Positions 59,371 through 64,000 of a stretch of 64,000 bases of DNA are shown piece by piece. Source of the DNA: Capitulum mitella (Eukaryota > Arthropoda > Thecostraca > Pollicipedomorpha > Pollicipedidae). The translations under genes and the position numbers were made by a program. Every line of letters begins with the position of its first letter. The first letter of the stretch is position 1. The stretch lies in NCBI GenBank assembly GCA_030062745.1, contig CP099841.1:13162970-13226969 (forward strand). The letters run 5' to 3'. The notes under the pieces are model-generated. The model saw only the letters and a list, made by a program, of their open reading frames with translations. It was not told where the DNA came from and did no database searches.

Positions 59371-60491
59371 TTAACCTTATTCCCGTATCCGTAGCGCTAG
59401 GGCGCATTTCCATAAGGGATTTCTAGATCTCGAGATAACTGATTCCCCATGACTTAAAGTACATTTTTACCAGACAAGCTTTGAAAACCTTCAAATGAGT
59501 AATTACGTGGGGGGCAAAAACTCAGTAATGGGGATATTTTTTTGACTTGTTATCACTCCGACGTTTATTGACAGAATTTGATTCGATTGGCATGAATCTA
59601 CAACTCATGGATTGCACTTTTCCTACATGAGCCATTCGTTTCGAATTTTGAGGAGATTCATAGGCGTTCACAGGGCTTGGGAAAAGGGAGGTATATTTTC
59701 TTTTTTTGAAGGCCAAATTAATATAAAAGTCGGAAAATATACTTGTAGTTTTTACTAGTCATGCTCTACTTAAGAAGCACAAATCGTGTTGCACTGCTCG
59801 TGTAATGTTGGCATAGGCGTCGCCAGGAACATGAAAACGAGGAGTCGTCATGGTCACATGTACATCATGTCCACTTACGATCTTTGCCACGTTTCCAACC
59901 ACTGATAATTGGCACTGACTGTAGCTCTAAAACCCCCATTTATGGCCATCGTGATATGCGGTACGCGCTCGGACGTTCTAGGCCATAGCTCCGCGACCCG
60001 ACCGGATATCAACCTGAAACTGATGGAAACACTGATTAAAACACAAATAAAGAGCAATGTATTGAGTCACAGGTCCTTTGGATTTTGGATTTAGAAAACG
60101 AGCACAATTTTTGTTTACACAAAAGCAAATTCTGTATTTTGACCTTACCCTGACATTGTGAAGTGACCCCAGAAAAAACCTTTGTGTATGTTTGCCTATT
60201 TATTTAACTATACACTTATTTGAAGTTTTAACCTTTATCTTAAAAACTCTATTTTTTACATCCATTTTTCTTTTATTCTCCTTTAGTGCCAAAAATACCC
60301 TGAGGTATCTCCCATAGATCTGACCTGGCTTCGCTCTTGCGTGAAGTGAAATTGCGAAAATTTCGCGCAATAAGTATCAAGCATAGGTAGGGAGGGCCAC
60401 ATAGTTTCATGAGGCTGCTTCAGAAACCCTGGAAATGGCGAGCAAAAAACGGAGGGGCTTTTGAAGCCCTCCCTTATGGGAATTGCCTTAA
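59371..60491 (-). mobile_element. piggyBac-like non-autonomous element, copy E (full length, reverse, diverged)
   Basis: The left end is TTAACCTTATTCCCGTATCC (element 3' end) with TTAA at 59371-59374. The right end is TTATGGGAATTGCCTTAA (element 5' end) with TTAA at 60488-60491. The interior matches copy B in the same orientation: CATAGGCGTTCACAGGG, GGCATAGGCG, CATAGCTCCGCGACCCGACC, TTGACCTTACCCTGAC and ATGGCGAGCAAAAAACGGAG. It is 1121 bp and the most diverged of the complete copies. No transposase frame. Confidence 0.78.
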
Positions 60492-61167
60492 GAACAAAGT
60501 TTTATAATCCAAGGAGGATCAAAATAACATAAATCGGATAACCAGGCATCTGTACCGTATTTATATCACCCCTAGGTCGCTAAACTGATTTGATGAACGA
60601 CACGGAACCAACTAGCGTATCGAAAACGCCATATATCTGTGATTCAATGTGGCATCGCCTGGCGTGTTTTTATAACCACGACCGCCTTAGAAGCGTCAAA
60701 AAGAGCATCCCTACCCTTTTATCTCAGGTTTTTACCATCGGATCTGAACCGATCTACCACCAATCGATGGCCTTGAGTCTCGCAATTCAGAAATTACTAT
60801 GTGAGCCCTGGTCACATGGCTGATGGCGTCACAGGTCAAGCAAAACGCATAACACGGCGCCGGAAGAACTGACACCGGCTGTACTGTTGTGTTGTACTGA
60901 CATCATATCATCGGCAGTGCTGGTCTTGGAGCCTTCAGCTGGGTATCAAACGAAAGATCACGGTCTTCTGCATCGAAAAAGTGCCGAAGTGCCAAAGAAA
61001 TGCCGGGTCAGGGTCAGTCTAGGCTACTGGGAAATACTTTCCTTGCTTTGCATGCCAAAGATCGATACTTACTCGTAGCCGTTTTGATCCACGTGACGCA
61101 AAGGACAGAAATGAAGCCTTGAAGTTGTTCACGAAAAACCGAGGGGTTGCTCTATTTGACGCCCCTA
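60492..61167. other. Probable intron, nothing recognised
   Basis: Mixed sequence; short frames only. Confidence 0.45.
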
Positions 61168-61239
61168 GACGGTGTCGGGTTAAGATTTACTCGTAGACGG
61201 GACGACGGTGTCGGGTTAAGATTTATTCGTAGACGGGAC
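61168..61239 (+). repeat. 36-bp tandem duplication, two units
   Basis: The unit begins GACGGTGTCGGGTTAAGATT at 61168 and 61204. The copies differ at one base (C/T), so the duplication is recent. A third, diverged start (GACGATGTT) follows. The period is a multiple of three, so a frame through it repeats 12 residues. Confidence 0.92.
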
Positions 61240-62499
61240 GACGATGTTCACGTCAACATTTTCAACAGTCCTCAAAGAAAGTTTACATGCAAACTGATGG
61301 TGTGCCTGGCATTCTCTCTATGGCCGTCATATAGCCCGTGCTCTCAAAAGCGAGACGCCTGACAACAATAATTTTGTTCCGGAAACCTCACATGTAGGAT
61401 TGTGACGCATTTTCTTGCCAGATGTGCCTAGAAAATAGCCATGTGTTTTTCTCTTACCCATTCACGTGTCATTAAGAAGAGGGCACCCGCGCTGAGGTGC
61501 ACTTTTTTGAGAAGGGAGAAAATTCTGCTTGTTTCATTCGATACGTAGCATTCTGAAACAAACGTTTCATAAACAAGCTGTGCGACCACTCGTGATCATC
61601 ATCCTGCGGCCATCCGTAGAGTCTGTGAAATTTGCAAAACCATCTCAGATCCAAAGAGAAAGACTTCGTTTTCACTTGAGTTCATCGTAAACTGCTAGCA
61701 TTCGATATAAAATGAATACAAGATGCAATTCGGCCCCTTTATCCGTTTGCGGTTCAGTTTAGCACAACAACCACGGCACCCCGCGGATATCTTCTCTTCA
61801 TTACGTCGACTCCACTAAGATGTCTGCCGGTTTCGTACCGCGGAAATCTTCTAATTATCTCTTAGTCATAAACACCAGCCAAGCGCGAAACCAGAGCTCT
61901 CTTTCTTCACTTTTTCCTCCCCAGTCTCTCCCTGCCTCCGTGCCTTCCCCCCTGTCTCTCTGTTTAGTCTCTCTCACTCTCTTCTGTTGTTTCCTTTGTT
62001 TCCCTTCGTAACTTCTCTCTTATTAATTCTTACTCCGATTTTCGACGTCCATTTATTGTACGTTTCATGTCGGTTTTCGCGTATGCATTCTCATTGAGGA
62101 CTTGCGTTGTATCGGCTGTCAGTTTTGAACGCTGGGGTTGGTCCCAACAGAATATGAAAACAATTCATGTTACGGAAGGTATGCTGATGGCGATCATGAA
62201 CACATCTTAGCGGAACGTTGCACCTTTGGAAATGACACATCGATGCAAAGTGGGCGACATAGGTATTATCAAATGCATATGAATGACTACCTAAGTGCCT
62301 CGGGCGTGACAGCAATGTGGCATAGAAGACCTCGTCATGGACTAACTTTGCTCATGGGGTTGAACCAGATCTTTCCCTCCGGAGCTCGGAAATTTCATCG
62401 CAGGAGCCGTCTCGTCCATTATCCCGTGCCTTTTAGCATTCAATTTGCCGCGCATGGTGTCGAAACGGTCAGGGCTTCCCGGAGTGTTAGCCCGAGATA
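61240..62499. other. Probable intron, nothing recognised
   Basis: Includes a pyrimidine-rich TCTCTC/CCTTCC block at 61900-62030. Frames are short and unrecognised. Confidence 0.45.
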
Positions 62500-62900
62500 A
62501 GCCGCGCTGCTCCGTTCATTCTGCTTACACAAGGCTCACGGCCGGGTCCGCGCGAACCGGCTCCGGCCGCGGGCCATTGATTGTGCGGCGGCGGCGGCGG
62601 CGAAACCGCTGACGGTCCGGCCCGGGCGGCCATTGATGCTCCGCCACTGCACTTGACGGGCCGACCCGCTCTGATACGGGATCAGCGGCCCGGCCGCATT
62701 GTGGCCGCCACAAAGACAGGCCAGGTCAGACGCGGCACAAAGGCCGGTGTCGCCGGGCCGTGCACCGCGCGGCCGGGTCCCGCAGGCTCGCGCGGCCGTC
62801 CGGCGATTGGACGACACGGAACTCCGCCGCCGGCGAGCCTGGAATAAAGCAGGCGCTGACGTGCGAGGAGAGCTAGAGCGATGGCAGTGTTCGGACGATG
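62500..62900. other. GC/CpG-rich island 12
   Basis: CpG-rich block with six or so GCG units at 62585-62602. ATTGATT lies at 62576-62582 in GGGCCATTGATTG context, and a second ATTGATG at 62632-62638. It lies downstream of the HCN exon and, if that gene continues, inside its intron. No exon recognised. Confidence 0.55.
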
Positions 62901-63460
62901 CCTTGTCACTGCCACTCTCCCTGGCTTAGAAGGAGGGGAAGGGTGGTGGAATCGTGGAGCTTGTAAATTGGTGATGCTCGATTCAATTATATCGATTTCT
63001 GATATATTTTGGTCCTGCCATGGTTTCCTCTTGTAGCTTTGCCTGACATTTTCTGGGACGAAGGAATGGCGAAATAGGGCGGCTCAAATGGCGAATAGAC
63101 TTTGTCTGCAGCCATGTACGTTACCTTTCGTAATAACGACAACCCAAATCAAGCATCCATAGTTTTCAGTCCTGGCTTCTGAGCTGTGCTGGAAGTCAAG
63201 TAGAGTTGAATAGTTCGTCTACTACCAACCACTGGAACAGATTCCGGTGGTTCGTATGTGCCGTAACGCGTATCTCCCGGATGTGAGAAAAATATAGTGT
63301 CGGCATCAGCAGTGGGTGTCTTTCAGAGGCCACAATGGTCGACCGCGATTGATCCACTTGGCACATATCTGGATGCGTTAACAAAGGCCAGCGCCGGCTC
63401 AAGGGGTTCCAAGGCGTGACTTCTTACGGCTGGCCTTTCAAGTGTGTGCGCGACCGGCAG
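62901..63460. other. Non-coding stretch, nothing recognised
   Basis: Mixed sequence; nothing identifiable. Confidence 0.45.
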
Positions 63461-63870
63461 GAATCGTCAGTGCTCTTCAGAGTTCTGGCTAAAAATGTGC
63501 TCTCCTGGCGCGGGAAAAATTCGCTGAATTATAATGCTCAGTGATTTCCTCCTATGGTGTGCTACGGTCATAACATCGACAAGGAAAAATCAGCAAAAAG
63601 AAACTGAAAATCGGATGCACCACCGCCTCTGAGGACTTTCCTTAAAGCATGAAGGTATGATGAGTAGGAGTCGTCGATTCTCTTCAAAGCCCTGGTTAAA
63701 AAATGTGCTCGCCTGGCATGGAAAAAATAGCTGAATTATAATGCCCAGTTATATCCTTATGTCATGCGATGCTCATAATATCGTCAAAGCAGAATCCGCA
63801 AAAACTGAAAATCGGATGCATCACCGCCTCTGTTGACTTCCCAAAAAGCGTGAGGGCGTGAAGGTGTCGG
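63461..63870 (+). repeat. About 205-bp tandem duplication, two units
   Basis: Unit 1 (about 63461-63655) and unit 2 (about 63666-63870) share the same order of blocks: TCTTCA, CTGG(C/T)TAAAAA, TGTGCTC, GCTGAATTATAATGC, and CTGAAAATCGGATGCA followed by CACCGCCTCTG. The offset between copies is 201-208 bp, from small indels. The units are diverged, so the event is old. Confidence 0.85.
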
Positions 63871-64000
63871 TGCTAAGAAGGCCTTCGAGACATGATTTGC
63901 ACCGACCAGCAGGCGCTTGGGTCCGACACAAGACTAATCACTGTCGTGTCTCTTGTTTGGTGTCCTAAAAAGTAAGATTAGTCGTAACCTGCGATGTCGG

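Noticed and set aside
51596-64000. Further HCN exons downstream (S1-S6, pore, cyclic-nucleotide-binding domain)
   Set aside because: I looked for codons of the S1 start, the pore GYG signature and the binding-domain motifs on the + strand and found none. The next exon is probably beyond the window, though a very short exon could be missed by eye.

Overview
This is a eukaryotic genomic window, almost certainly from an arthropod, and it is overwhelmingly non-coding. The only stretch I can tie to a protein family is one exon on the + strand (about 50.88-51.55 kb). It encodes the cytoplasmic N-terminus and HCN domain of a hyperpolarization-activated, cyclic-nucleotide-gated (Ih/HCN) channel. The exon ends at a clean splice donor just before the first transmembrane segment. 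The wording of its HCN domain is arthropod-type rather than vertebrate-type. The dense dispersed repeats, high-GC coding exon and GC-rich islands do not look like a compact insect genome; a crustacean or other non-insect arthropod is my guess, not something the sequence proves. No bacterial-style gene, operon, rRNA or CRISPR array is present.

Layout. Moderately AT-rich sequence is interrupted by about a dozen GC- and CpG-rich islands of roughly 0.3-1 kb (near 0.5, 8.8, 13.4, 16.7, 17.3-18.3, 20.1, 30.9, 31.4, 35.4, 38.7, 43.1, 51.2 and 62.7 kb). Many carry GGC/CGG triplet runs and GGCCGG palindromes, and one of them holds the HCN exon. Six of them share an ATTGATY word on a GC-rich background. 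Long open frames inside the islands are expected from their composition and are not called as genes.

The dominant repeat is a non-autonomous DNA transposon family, seen in six copies on both strands: 3950-5149, 5370-5529 (3' end only), 11008-11976, 47690-48537, 48561-49744 and 59371-60491. Its ends read TTAACCCTATTCCCG / CGGGAATAGGGTTAA, meaning a TTAA target site followed by a CCCT terminal inverted repeat, as in piggyBac-type elements. Its interior is rich in AGGTCA/TGACCT words, the half-site of nuclear receptors. Two more TGACCT-rich stretches (22.5-23.3 kb and 35.9-36.9 kb) lack recognisable ends. Other repeats are a tRNA-derived SINE-like piece at 25.9 kb, a CCACGGACC minisatellite at 17.6-18.2 kb, a 25-bp minisatellite at 34.7 kb, four short tandem duplications, TA and GA microsatellites, and ten G or C homopolymer runs of 10 or more bases.

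If the HCN gene continues on the + strand, as the donor implies, the 12.4 kb after the exon would be its next intron. A polypyrimidine tract and possible acceptor at the 5' edge of the exon suggest that some of the preceding sequence is intron too. No other HCN exon was recognised in the window.
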